Assembly: GCA_958420075.1 (NCBI GenBank)
Contig: CATZIM010000054.1
Location: 1 to 9,432, forward strand
Length of the DNA: 9,432 nucleotides
From: an uncultured Clostridia bacterium
Lineage (GTDB): Bacteria; Bacillota; Clostridia; Lachnospirales; Anaerotignaceae
Direction of reading: 5' to 3'
Positions 1 to 7,015 of this stretch are shown here, in pieces. The position numbers and the translations under genes were made by a program. Position 1 is the first letter of the stretch. Each line of letters begins with the position of its first letter. A model generated the notes under the pieces. The model did not search any database. It was not told the DNA's origin and saw only the letters and a list, made by a program, of their open reading frames with translations.

Positions 1-14
1 ATGCTGTTTCTTTT

Positions 15-1250
15 TTACACTTCTTTCAGTTCCACCAGACCCTGTTCATACATCCGCTGAAGAGATTTCAAAATCCCCACTTTTGCATGATACCAAGTCA
101 AACCGCCCTGGAAATATACAGAGTAAGGCGCACGCAGAGGACCATCTGCACTCAATTCAATGGAAGAACCCTGTACGAAAGCACCTGCTGCCATAATAAC
201 ATCACAGTTATAACCAGGCATTGCGTAAGGTTCAGGACGCACATAGCTATCAACAGGTGCAGCTGCCTGAATGCCTTCACAGAAAGCAATGAGTCTTTCC
301 GGTGTACCCAGTTCCACTGCCTGGATGATGTCATGACGACTTTCTGCAAAAATAGCACCTTTCAATGCACCTGCTGCAACAGTAGGTGCCAGGAAAAATC
401 CCTGATAGAAGGAACGCATAACATCCAGGCTTGCACCCACTTCCTGACCCAAACCAGGTGCAGTCAGACGATAAGCACAACGGTCGATACATGCTTTTTT
501 ACCGCAAATATATCCGCCGATGGGAGCCAGACCGCCGCCGGCATTTTTGATCAAAGAACCAACGACCATATCTGCGCCTACATCGGAAGGTTCTCTTGTT
601 TCAACAAATTCGCCATAGCAGTTGTCAACCATACAAATTACATCAGGTTTTACGCTTTTTACAAAAGCGATCAGTTCACCGATTCGTTCCACAGAAAGTG
701 TAGGACGCATTTTATAGCCTTTGGAACGCTGGATGGTCACCAGTTTTGTTTTTTCATTAATGGCTTTGCGGATATTTTCGTAGTCAAAAGATCCATCTTC
801 CAACAGATCTACTTCTCTGTAGGAAACACCAAATTCTGCCAAAGAACAAGGGGATTCCCGCAAACCAATGACTTCTTCCAATGTGTCATAAGGTCTGCCT
901 ACAGGAGAAAGCAGTTCATCTCCGGGCAGCAGGTTTGCAGAAAGGGCAATTGCCAGAGCATGGGTACCGCATGTAATCTGAGGACGTACCAATGCTGCTT
1001 CTGTATGGAATGCGGCAGCATACACTTCTTCCAGCACTTCACGGCCTTGGTCGTTATAGCCATAACCAGTGGAACCAGCAAAGCATTCTGCGCTGACACG
1101 ATGCTTCTGCATGGCTGCCAGTACCTTTGCCTGATTGTATTCCGCTACTACATCAATGGCTTCAAAGCGCTCTTTCAAATCTTTCAAAACCTTTTCGCCA
1201 AAGGCTTCTACTTCCGGGGAAATCCCCAGCATACCATAAATCTGTTCCAT
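15..1250 (-). CDS. Methionine gamma-lyase family / 'aluminium resistance' PLP-dependent enzyme (YnbB-like)
   Basis: A 411-residue fold-type I pyridoxal-phosphate enzyme resembling the Bacillus YnbB / aluminium-resistance family, related to Cys/Met-metabolism lyases. The likely PLP-binding lysine is K235 in GSLIKN. D209 in CMVDNCYGEF is placed to pair with the pyridine nitrogen, and CGTHA at 94-98 fits the cofactor phosphate loop. It is expected to be cytosolic, with no signal peptide or membrane segment. The family is annotated as a carbon-sulfur lyase, but its physiological substrate is not settled, and the aluminium-resistance label is a historical name. The ATG at 1250 follows AAAGGAG with a 9-nt spacer. 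The start lies 6 nt after the topB stop, so the two genes are almost certainly cotranscribed. The length looks complete. Family assignment is firm; the reaction is an inference. Confidence 0.9.
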   Translation of the reverse strand: MEQIYGMLGISPEVEAFGEKVLKDLKERFEAIDVVAEYNQAKVLAAMQKHRVSAECFAGSTGYGYNDQGREVLEEVYAAAFHTEAALVRPQITCGTHALAIALSANLLPGDELLSPVGRPYDTLEEVIGLRESPCSLAEFGVSYREVDLLEDGSFDYENIRKAINEKTKLVTIQRSKGYKMRPTLSVERIGELIAFVKSVKPDVICMVDNCYGEFVETREPSDVGADMVVGSLIKNAGGGLAPIGGYICGKKACIDRCAYRLTAPGLGQEVGASLDVMRSFYQGFFLAPTVAAGALKGAIFAESRHDIIQAVELGTPERLIAFCEGIQAAAPVDSYVRPEPYAMPGYNCDVIMAAGAFVQGSSIELSADGPLRAPYSVYFQGGLTWYHAKVGILKSLQRMYEQGLVELKEV

Positions 1251-1256
1251 TTTTAT

Positions 1257-3410
1257 TTACTCCTTTATACTTCTTGTTACATTCATCAATTCCACCCGTC
1301 CGCTATGGTCGGGAGATAATATCAAATCTGCTGTGCCCCTTTCTCCTGTCTGGGGCAGTACAACGGGAATCTGTTCCAATTTTTCGCCCTTCAGCAATCG
1401 CTTCACTTTAGGCGCATCCAGCAGAATGCCATAAGGCTCTGTACTGTCTTTCCATAAAGAAAACTTACAGCCGTTTTTCCATTCCGTACAGTAATAAGAA
1501 CGGCTATTTTCCAAAATCTTACCTTTCCCGCAAAGAGGACATTTTCCAAGTCCCTGCACACGACTTCTTTTGCCTCTGGGTCGTTCCGCCTCAAAAACAA
1601 CATCCTTTTTATGCTGTGCCGCATCGTCTACCAAAAATCGTACATACCGCCGAATGCTTTCCAGAAAGCGTTCTTCTGTCATTTTTCCTTTGGCAATGGA
1701 AGAAAGCCCCTTTTCCCATTTTCCTGTGGTCTGAGGAGAGCGCAGTTCTTCCGGCACAACGGCAATGAGTTTCTGTCCTTTTTCCGTGGGAACCAGCGTC
1801 TTTCCTTTTCGCATAATATATCCCACAGAAAGGAGCCGTTCAATGATGGCAGCTCTTGTTGCAGGAGTGCCCAGACCGCTGTCCTTCATCTGTTCTTTCA
1901 GTTCCTCATCCTCCACAAAACGTCCGGCGTTTTCCATGGCGGACAACAACGTACTTTCTGTATAGGGCGGTGGTGCTTTGGTTTTCTTATCCAGCACCTT
2001 GGTGCGCTTTGCAATGACAGGCTGCTGTTCCGTCAATGGCGGCAGCTGCTGTTCTTCTTCTTTTTCTGTCTTGTTTTTGCGGATTTCCGGCAGCAATGCT
2101 TTTTCCACAGCCTGCCACCCTTCCTGCAAAACGGTCTTGCCTTTTGACAAGAAGGTATCCAGTCCCACTTTTGTATAAACCTTTGTGGCTTCATACACAT
2201 AAGCCGGATAGAAAACCGCCAGAAATCTGGCAGCCACCAACGAAAACACTTTGTTTTCCTCCGGTGTCAGATGGTCTGTCCGCAGACGGGTATCCGTAGG
2301 GATGATAGCATGATGGTCTGTTACTTTGCTGTTATCAATGATACGTTTTGACAATGGCAGTTTTTCTTTTGCCAGAACTTCCGCCGCATAGGGAGAAAAT
2401 GCCGGCACATCTTTCAAACGGCCTAAAGTCTGTTTGATCTTCCCCACCATATCATCGCTGAGATAACGGCTGTCCGTTCGTGGATAAGTAATCATTTTCC
2501 GCTTTTCATATAAGGACTGGGCAATATCCAGGGTCTTTTTTGCGGAAAATCCAAATTTCCGGTTGCATTCCCGCTGCAGCTCTGTCAAATCATACAGCAG
2601 CGGCGGCAATTGGCGTTTTTCCTCTTTGACGATTTGAGAAACAATTCCGCGTTGTCCCTTCACTCTTGCCGCAATCTGTTCTGCTTTTTCCCGCAGATCC
2701 AGACGGGTATTTTCTTTTTCGTCGATCCAAAAACCGGTATACTGTTCAAAATCCGCCTGTACCTCAAAATAATCCTGAGGCACAAAGGCATCAATTTCTT
2801 TTTGTTTTTCTACAATCAGCGCCAGTGTTGGCGTCTGCACTCTTCCGATACTGAGCAACGCTCCATACCGAATGGTATAAGCGCGGGAAGCATTCATTCC
2901 CACCAGCCAGTCCGCTTCTGCGCGGCATCTGGCAGAATGATACAGCAGATCATAATGACTGCCGTCCTGCAAATGAGCAAATCCCTCACGGATGGCGGTC
3001 TCCGTCATACTGGAAATCCATAACCTCCGAAAAGGTTTCCGGCATTGGGTGATTTCATATATATACCGAAATATCAACTCTCCTTCCCGCCCACTATCCG
3101 TGGCGCAGATAATTTCGTCAATTTCCCGGCTGTGCATGAGTTTATGCAGCACCTTCAATTGACTGCGTGTTTTTTTGATGGCTTCCAGTTTCATAGAATC
3201 AGGAAGAATGGGAAGTGTTTCAAAATTCCATTTTTTATACTTCACGTCGTAAGCTTCCGGTTCCGCCAGAGTCACCAGATGCCCGATTGCCCAAGAAACC
3301 ACGTAGTTTTCCCCAGTGAGATATCCTTCATTTTTTCCGGACACCCCAAGGGTTTTTGCGATATCCCTTGCCACAGAAGGTTTTTCGGCAATGACCAGTG
3401 TTTTTCCCAT
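1257..3410 (-). CDS. topB: DNA topoisomerase III (type IA)
   Basis: A 717-residue type IA topoisomerase, close to the usual length of Bacillus-type TopB. It cuts and passes single strands to decatenate DNA and resolve recombination or replication intermediates. The N-terminal Toprim domain covers about residues 1-150: E9 in IAEKPS, and the acidic metal-binding ATDSGREGE motif at 103-111. The conserved SIGRVQTPTLAL is at 187-198. The catalytic tyrosine is Y309 in ITYPRTDSRYL. Near the C terminus is a zinc-ribbon with Cys 624, 627, 641 and 648, then a short tail. I chose the ATG at 3410, not a GTG at 3431: AAAGGAGG lies 6 nt upstream of it, the protein then begins MGKTLVIAEKPS as in the family, and the GTG lies only about 2 nt from the predicted transcription start. 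It is first in an operon with the lyase gene. TopB also occurs on integrative elements, but nothing else here suggests one. Confidence 0.97.
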   Translation of the reverse strand: MGKTLVIAEKPSVARDIAKTLGVSGKNEGYLTGENYVVSWAIGHLVTLAEPEAYDVKYKKWNFETLPILPDSMKLEAIKKTRSQLKVLHKLMHSREIDEIICATDSGREGELIFRYIYEITQCRKPFRRLWISSMTETAIREGFAHLQDGSHYDLLYHSARCRAEADWLVGMNASRAYTIRYGALLSIGRVQTPTLALIVEKQKEIDAFVPQDYFEVQADFEQYTGFWIDEKENTRLDLREKAEQIAARVKGQRGIVSQIVKEEKRQLPPLLYDLTELQRECNRKFGFSAKKTLDIAQSLYEKRKMITYPRTDSRYLSDDMVGKIKQTLGRLKDVPAFSPYAAEVLAKEKLPLSKRIIDNSKVTDHHAIIPTDTRLRTDHLTPEENKVFSLVAARFLAVFYPAYVYEATKVYTKVGLDTFLSKGKTVLQEGWQAVEKALLPEIRKNKTEKEEEQQLPPLTEQQPVIAKRTKVLDKKTKAPPPYTESTLLSAMENAGRFVEDEELKEQMKDSGLGTPATRAAIIERLLSVGYIMRKGKTLVPTEKGQKLIAVVPEELRSPQTTGKWEKGLSSIAKGKMTEERFLESIRRYVRFLVDDAAQHKKDVVFEAERPRGKRSRVQGLGKCPLCGKGKILENSRSYYCTEWKNGCKFSLWKDSTEPYGILLDAPKVKRLLKGEKLEQIPVVLPQTGERGTADLILSPDHSGRVELMNVTRSIKE
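1260..1266 (-). promoter_or_regulatory. Ribosome binding site of the lyase gene, inside the end of topB
   Basis: AAAGGAG on the minus strand overlaps the last sense codons of topB (AAG GAG, then TAA) and sits 9 nt before the downstream ATG. A ribosome terminating on topB would cover this site, which suggests translational coupling. Confidence 0.8.
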
Positions 3411-3416
3411 GTTCTT

Positions 3417-3424
3417 CCTCCTTT
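3417..3424 (-). promoter_or_regulatory. Ribosome binding site deciding the topB start
   Basis: AAAGGAGG on the minus strand, 6 nt before the ATG at 3410. It is a near-perfect Shine-Dalgarno. It would lie downstream of the alternative GTG start at 3431, which argues for the shorter protein. Confidence 0.85.
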
Positions 3425-3436
3425 CTGCCACATTAT

Positions 3437-3457
3437 TTCAGTATAGCATTCAGTATA
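3437..3457. repeat. Tandem 9-bp direct repeat over the topB -10
   Basis: TTCAGTATA occurs at 3437-3445 and again at 3449-3457, a 12-bp period. On the minus strand this reads TATACTGAA twice, each copy starting with a -10-like TATACT. The downstream copy contains the assigned topB -10. The upstream copy lies in the -35/-10 spacer and has no good -35 at 17 bp. It could be a protein-binding repeat, a second weak -10, or chance. Confidence 0.5.
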
Positions 3458-3468
3458 CGAAAAATCAA
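3440..3468 (-). promoter_or_regulatory. Sigma-A-type promoter of topB
   Basis: On the minus strand, -35 TTGATT (3468-3463), a 17-nt spacer, and -10 TATACT (3445-3440). This predicts transcription starting near 3433 and a 5' leader of only about 22 nt that holds the ribosome binding site. Assigned by consensus match and position only. Confidence 0.65.
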
Positions 3469-3471
3469 ACA

Positions 3472-3485
3472 AAATCCACGGATTT
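3472..3485. repeat. 14-bp perfect palindrome between divergent -35 boxes
   Basis: AAATCC-AC-GGATTT, two perfect 6-bp arms around 2 bp. It lies 3 bp upstream of the topB -35 and 30 bp upstream of the degV-side -35. Its size and place suit an operator for a dimeric regulator acting on one or both promoters. It matches no operator consensus I can name, and chance occurrence in AT-rich DNA is possible. Confidence 0.4.
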
Positions 3486-3515
3486 CCCCTTTTTTCAAGA
3501 CTTGCGCCCTTTTCG

Positions 3516-3545
3516 TTGACAAACAAGGCGCCTTTGCCTTACAAT
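3516..3545 (+). promoter_or_regulatory. Sigma-A-type promoter of the degV-like gene
   Basis: Perfect -35 TTGACA (3516-3521), an 18-nt spacer, and -10 TACAAT (3540-3545, five of six consensus bases). This predicts a start near 3552 and a 5' leader of about 30 nt containing the ribosome binding site at 3571. It also argues against a longer reading frame that would begin at the TTG inside the -35 box. Confidence 0.75.
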
Positions 3546-3581
3546 GGAGAAACACTAAGAAAACAAGTATGGAGGATTATT

Positions 3582-4463
3582 ATGAGACCATATCAGATTA
3601 TATCAGACAGTTCCTGCGACATTCCCGCAGACCTGCTGCCCAAATTAAACATTGGCATTGTTCCTTACTACGCAACATTTGACACCATCAATTACCATAA
3701 AGAACTGCTGGATCTGACACCGGAAGAATTTTACGACAAAGTAAAGGAAGCAAAGGTTTTCCCCAAAACCTCTCTGCCTCCCATTCAGGATTATATTGAT
3801 GTATTTGAGCCCTACCTGAAAGAAGGGAAAGACATTGTCTGCATGTGTCTGACTGCAAAATTCAGCGGCTCTTTCCAGAGTGCAAACAATGCAAAGCAGA
3901 TTTTGCTGGAAACCTATCCTAACAGCCGCATCGAAGTAGTAGACACTATCAGCGTTACCGGCACACAGGGTATGTTGGTATATGAAGCCTGCCGGATGCG
4001 TGACGCCGGATATGATCTGGACAAACTCCTGGAAACACTGGAAGTGCAGAAACAGACCACAAAAATCAACTTCACCGTTGATTCTCTGGACTTCTTGCAG
4101 CATGGCGGACGCGTAGGCAAAGCTGCGGCTTTTGCCGGCGCTATCTTGAACATCAAGCCCATCATCGTCATGAAAGAAGGCGAACTGTTCCCGGAAAGCA
4201 AAGTTCGCGGGCACAAAAAAGCACTGAAAACCATCTTTGATATGACCTTAAAAGAAATCGGCGACCAGAAGGATAAATACACCCTTTGTGTTATCCGTGC
4301 CGAAAAAGAACGTCAGGCTGTGGCTGAAGACCTTATTGCACAGTTAAAAGCAGAAGGATTTCAAGTTATGGATACCCCATGGCCTGTTGGTATCACCATC
4401 GGTACCCATTGCGGCCCCACAGCTGTAGGGATTTGTTATATCAAACAATACGAAAAACTGTGA
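3582..4463 (+). CDS. DegV family fatty-acid-binding protein (FakB-like)
   Basis: A 293-residue DegV-family protein. Characterised members bind a fatty acid in an internal tunnel, and the FakB members present it to the kinase FakA so that exogenous fatty acids enter phospholipid synthesis. Family signatures: SDSSCDIP at 8-15; TSLPP at 63-67, where Thr/Ser contact the carboxylate in FakB; TAKFSGSFQSA at 91-101; FLQHGGRVGKAAAF at 171-184; IKPII at 191-195; and GTHCGPTAVG near the C terminus. It is soluble, with no signal peptide. The ATG at 3582 is chosen because GGAGG (3571-3575) lies 6 nt upstream and the protein begins at the first beta strand. Upstream in-frame starts precede the predicted transcription start. 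It is monocistronic, with its own promoter and terminator. No fakA is nearby, so the partner and bound lipid are unknown. Confidence 0.93.
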   Translation: MRPYQIISDSSCDIPADLLPKLNIGIVPYYATFDTINYHKELLDLTPEEFYDKVKEAKVFPKTSLPPIQDYIDVFEPYLKEGKDIVCMCLTAKFSGSFQSANNAKQILLETYPNSRIEVVDTISVTGTQGMLVYEACRMRDAGYDLDKLLETLEVQKQTTKINFTVDSLDFLQHGGRVGKAAAFAGAILNIKPIIVMKEGELFPESKVRGHKKALKTIFDMTLKEIGDQKDKYTLCVIRAEKERQAVAEDLIAQLKAEGFQVMDTPWPVGITIGTHCGPTAVGICYIKQYEKL

Positions 4464-4483
4464 TCTTATTTAAAATCAGAACA

Positions 4484-4529
4484 AAAACTCCGAATATTCC
4501 TGCAAAGGAACTTCGGAGTTTTCTTTTTT
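4484..4529 (+). terminator. Rho-independent terminator of the degV-like gene
   Basis: An 11-bp perfect stem (4484-4494 with 4512-4522, AAAACTCCGAA/TTCGGAGTTTT), with TTCC/GGAA pairing inside the loop, followed by a T-rich run through 4529. It begins 20 nt after the stop codon. The outer A/T pairs also give a T-run on the minus strand, so weak reverse activity is possible. Confidence 0.85.
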
Positions 4530-4531
4530 GT

Positions 4532-4576
4532 AAAAAAATAGGCGGCTTTCTGAAGCCGCCTATTCTAGTTTTTTTT
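4532..4576. terminator. Bidirectional terminator between degV-like gene and pheT
   Basis: A perfect 12-bp stem, AATAGGCGGCTT (4537-4548) with AAGCCGCCTATT (4553-4564), and a 4-nt loop. On the minus strand it begins 10 nt after the pheT stop and is followed by seven Ts (4538-4532), making it the main pheST terminator. On the plus strand it is followed, after CTAG, by eight Ts (4569-4576), so it can back up the degV terminator. Confidence 0.88.
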
Positions 4577-6974
4577 ATTTATCTCTCAGCTGTGCACCCA
4601 GTTCTTTTGCCAGACCATCCAGAATTGCCTGCATGCTATCTGCAACGTCAGCGTCAGCCAATGTACGTTCTGCGCTGCGGAAAGAAATGGAGTAAGCCAC
4701 AGATTTATAACCTTTTTCGATCTGTTCACCCTGATATACGTCGAACAGTTTTACTTCTTCCAGATATTCGCCGCCGTTTTTGCGAATTTCATCTGCAATC
4801 TGTTTTACTGTTACATCTTCTTTCACCAGCATTGCGATATCTCTGGTGATAGCAGGATATTTGGGCAGAGGTTTATAAACATTTACCATGTTGGAAGCTT
4901 TGATCAATTCTTCCATGTTCAGCACTGCCAGATATACTTTTGTGCCAATGTTGTAGTTCTTTGCAACGGTAGGATGCAGTTCACCAACGTAACCAACATT
5001 CACACCATCAATTACTACAGAAGCAGTTCTGCCGGGATGCATCCAAGGCAGTTCTGTTTCTACAGTATATTCTGCTCTCTCGCCGATACCCAGTACAACC
5101 ATCAGATGTTCTACAACACCTTTGATGTCATAGAAATCCATTTTGCCATACATACCAACTGTCAGTGTAGGGATTTCGTCAGGCAGTTCTGTTACAGGAA
5201 CAGCTTTAGGCAGATATACTCTTGCAACTTCGAAGATACCAGCGCTTTCATTTCTTCTGTTGTAGTTTGTAGACAGAGAGTTCAGAATACCGTTGATGGA
5301 AACAGTACGCATTACGCTGAAGTCTTCACCCAGAGGGTTGGAGATAGTAACTGTCTGACGCAGTTTGCTGTCTGCAGGAATCAGCAGTTTATCGAATACC
5401 TTAGGGCTTTCGAAGCTGTATGTCATACCTTCACACAGACCTTCTGCAACCATAGTTTCTTTTACCAGTGTTGTGATGTTCTGTGCATAAGTCTTTTTAC
5501 CTACGGTAGGTGTACCGGAAGCCAGTGTGGGTTCAATCTTGTCATAACCATAGAAACGTGCTACTTCTTCTGCCAGGTCAGCCTGTGCTTCCAGGTCAGG
5601 ACGGAATGTAGGAACAGTTACTTTATGGTTTACAGGGTCTACTTTCAGTTCAATACGTTCGAAGATCTGCTGCATTTCTTCTTCGGAAATGTCTGTGCCC
5701 AGGAATTTATTGATCCATTCAGGAGAGTAAGACAGTTCCCATGTTTCTCTCTTATTAGGATAGCAGTCTACAACGCCGGGAACAACTTCGCCGCAGCCCA
5801 GCATTTCAACCAGCTGTGCAGCTCTGTTAACAGCATCCATAGCCAGGTTGGGATCCAGACCTTTTTCGAATTTGCTGGAAGCATCTGTACGCAGACCAAC
5901 TTTCTTTGCTGTGATACGAATGTTAGGACCATCGAAAACAGCGGATTCGAACAAAACAGCTTCTGCGCTTTCACTGATCTTGGAGTTTTCACCACCCATT
6001 ACACCTGCGATTGCAACTGCTTTTTCAGGGTCGGAAATTACCAGCATGGAAGGATCCAGCTGACGTTCTACGCCGTCCAGTGTTGTGATTTTTTCACCTT
6101 CGTTTGCGTTTCTTACAATGATATGTCTGTCTTTGATGGTGTCAACGTCGAAAGCGTGCATAGGCTGACCCATTTCCAACATTACATAGTTGGTAATATC
6201 TACGATGTTGTTGATAGGACGAACCCCTGCGGCACGCAGTCTTTTACGCATCCAACGAGGAGAAGGAGCGATTTTTACATTTTTGATAGCTCTTGCCACA
6301 TAACGAGGGCACAGTGTAGGATTTTTGATTTCTACGGAAATCAGATCCGCTGTTTTGCCTTCGCCTTCTTCTTTTACTGTAATTTCAGGAGGGCAATAAG
6401 GGATTTTGTATGTTGCAGCCGCTTCTCTGGCAATACCCAGAATGCTGAAGCAGTCAGGACGGTTGGAAGTGATTTCGTATTCTACTACATCATCTTTCAG
6501 ATCCAGTACATCTGCAACATCTTTGCCCAGTTCTACAGGTTCAGGGAAAATATAAATGCCGTATTCAGGTGCTTCGGGGAAATCGTGTCTGTCAAAGCCC
6601 AGTTCTTCGATGGAGCAAAGCATACCTTCGGAAGCAATGCCTCTCAGGTCGCCTGTGTGAATTTCCTTGCCGCCTGCGATAACGGAATTATCCAGTGCAA
6701 CAGGAACATAATCCCCAACTCTTACATTTGGTGCGCCGGTAACGATTGTCAGATCTTTGCCAGTGCCCACATCAATGGTGCAAACCACCAATTTATCTGC
6801 GTGGGGGTGTTTTTCAATGGCTTTGATATGACCTGTGACAATGTTTTTCAGTTCTCCTGCCATAGAAGTAGCACCTTCTACTTTAGAACCGCTCATTGTC
6901 ATATCTTCCATAAAGTCTTTCAACGGTGCAGTCACCGCTGCATATTCTTTTAACCATGACATAGGTACATCCAT
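4575..6974 (-). CDS. pheT: Phenylalanyl-tRNA synthetase beta subunit
   Basis: A 799-residue PheT, full length for bacteria. With PheS it forms the alpha2-beta2 enzyme that charges tRNA-Phe in the cytosol. The beta subunit supplies tRNA binding and hydrolysis of mischarged Tyr-tRNA-Phe. It opens with the typical MDVPMSWLKEY. An EMAP-type OB-fold tRNA-binding domain is at about 40-150 (HPHADKLVVC at 56-65). The B3/B4 editing region follows (DITNYVMLEMGQPMHAFD), then the B5 and core-like domains. The C-terminal ferredoxin-like anticodon-binding domain is at 700-799, starting YKPLPKYPAITRDIAML. AAGGAG (6990-6985) is 10 nt before the ATG. It lies 41 nt downstream of pheS with no terminator between them, so it shares the T-box-controlled transcript. 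The sense strand almost completely avoids TTA, CTA and TCA codons, which leaves the opposite strand open for about 2 kb. No key region is missing. Confidence 0.98.
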   Translation of the reverse strand: MDVPMSWLKEYAAVTAPLKDFMEDMTMSGSKVEGATSMAGELKNIVTGHIKAIEKHPHADKLVVCTIDVGTGKDLTIVTGAPNVRVGDYVPVALDNSVIAGGKEIHTGDLRGIASEGMLCSIEELGFDRHDFPEAPEYGIYIFPEPVELGKDVADVLDLKDDVVEYEITSNRPDCFSILGIAREAAATYKIPYCPPEITVKEEGEGKTADLISVEIKNPTLCPRYVARAIKNVKIAPSPRWMRKRLRAAGVRPINNIVDITNYVMLEMGQPMHAFDVDTIKDRHIIVRNANEGEKITTLDGVERQLDPSMLVISDPEKAVAIAGVMGGENSKISESAEAVLFESAVFDGPNIRITAKKVGLRTDASSKFEKGLDPNLAMDAVNRAAQLVEMLGCGEVVPGVVDCYPNKRETWELSYSPEWINKFLGTDISEEEMQQIFERIELKVDPVNHKVTVPTFRPDLEAQADLAEEVARFYGYDKIEPTLASGTPTVGKKTYAQNITTLVKETMVAEGLCEGMTYSFESPKVFDKLLIPADSKLRQTVTISNPLGEDFSVMRTVSINGILNSLSTNYNRRNESAGIFEVARVYLPKAVPVTELPDEIPTLTVGMYGKMDFYDIKGVVEHLMVVLGIGERAEYTVETELPWMHPGRTASVVIDGVNVGYVGELHPTVAKNYNIGTKVYLAVLNMEELIKASNMVNVYKPLPKYPAITRDIAMLVKEDVTVKQIADEIRKNGGEYLEEVKLFDVYQGEQIEKGYKSVAYSISFRSAERTLADADVADSMQAILDGLAKELGAQLRDK

Positions 6975-7015
6975 GTTACTGATTCTCCTTTCAAATGCAA
7001 ATACTCAAAAATCTA

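Noticed and set aside
87..1319. Long plus-strand open frame (410 codons) opposite the lyase gene
   Set aside because: It is in codon register with the real gene, lacks a ribosome binding site, and its translation is rich in Cys, Phe and His with no family resemblance. It is explained by codon avoidance in the sense gene.
1257..3410. topB as a marker of an integrative conjugative element
   Set aside because: No relaxase, integrase, type IV secretion gene, direct-repeat attachment site or tRNA is visible, and the neighbours are core chromosomal genes.
3411..3431. GTG at 3431 as a start adding seven residues to TopB
   Set aside because: The strong Shine-Dalgarno lies between it and the ATG, the added residues are translated ribosome-binding-site sequence, and it lies almost at the predicted transcription start.
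3516..3581. N-terminal 22-codon extension of the degV-like gene from a TTG
   Set aside because: The TTG is part of the promoter -35 TTGACA, and the ATG at 3582 has a proper ribosome binding site and the family-typical N terminus.
3645..4214. Minus-strand open frame of 189 codons opposite the degV-like gene
   Set aside because: It is in antisense register with a clear DegV-family gene and has no start signals.
4974..6953. Plus-strand open frame of 659 codons opposite pheT
   Set aside because: It is an exact antisense register of pheT with Cys/Phe-rich low-plausibility protein. pheT is unmistakable on the other strand.
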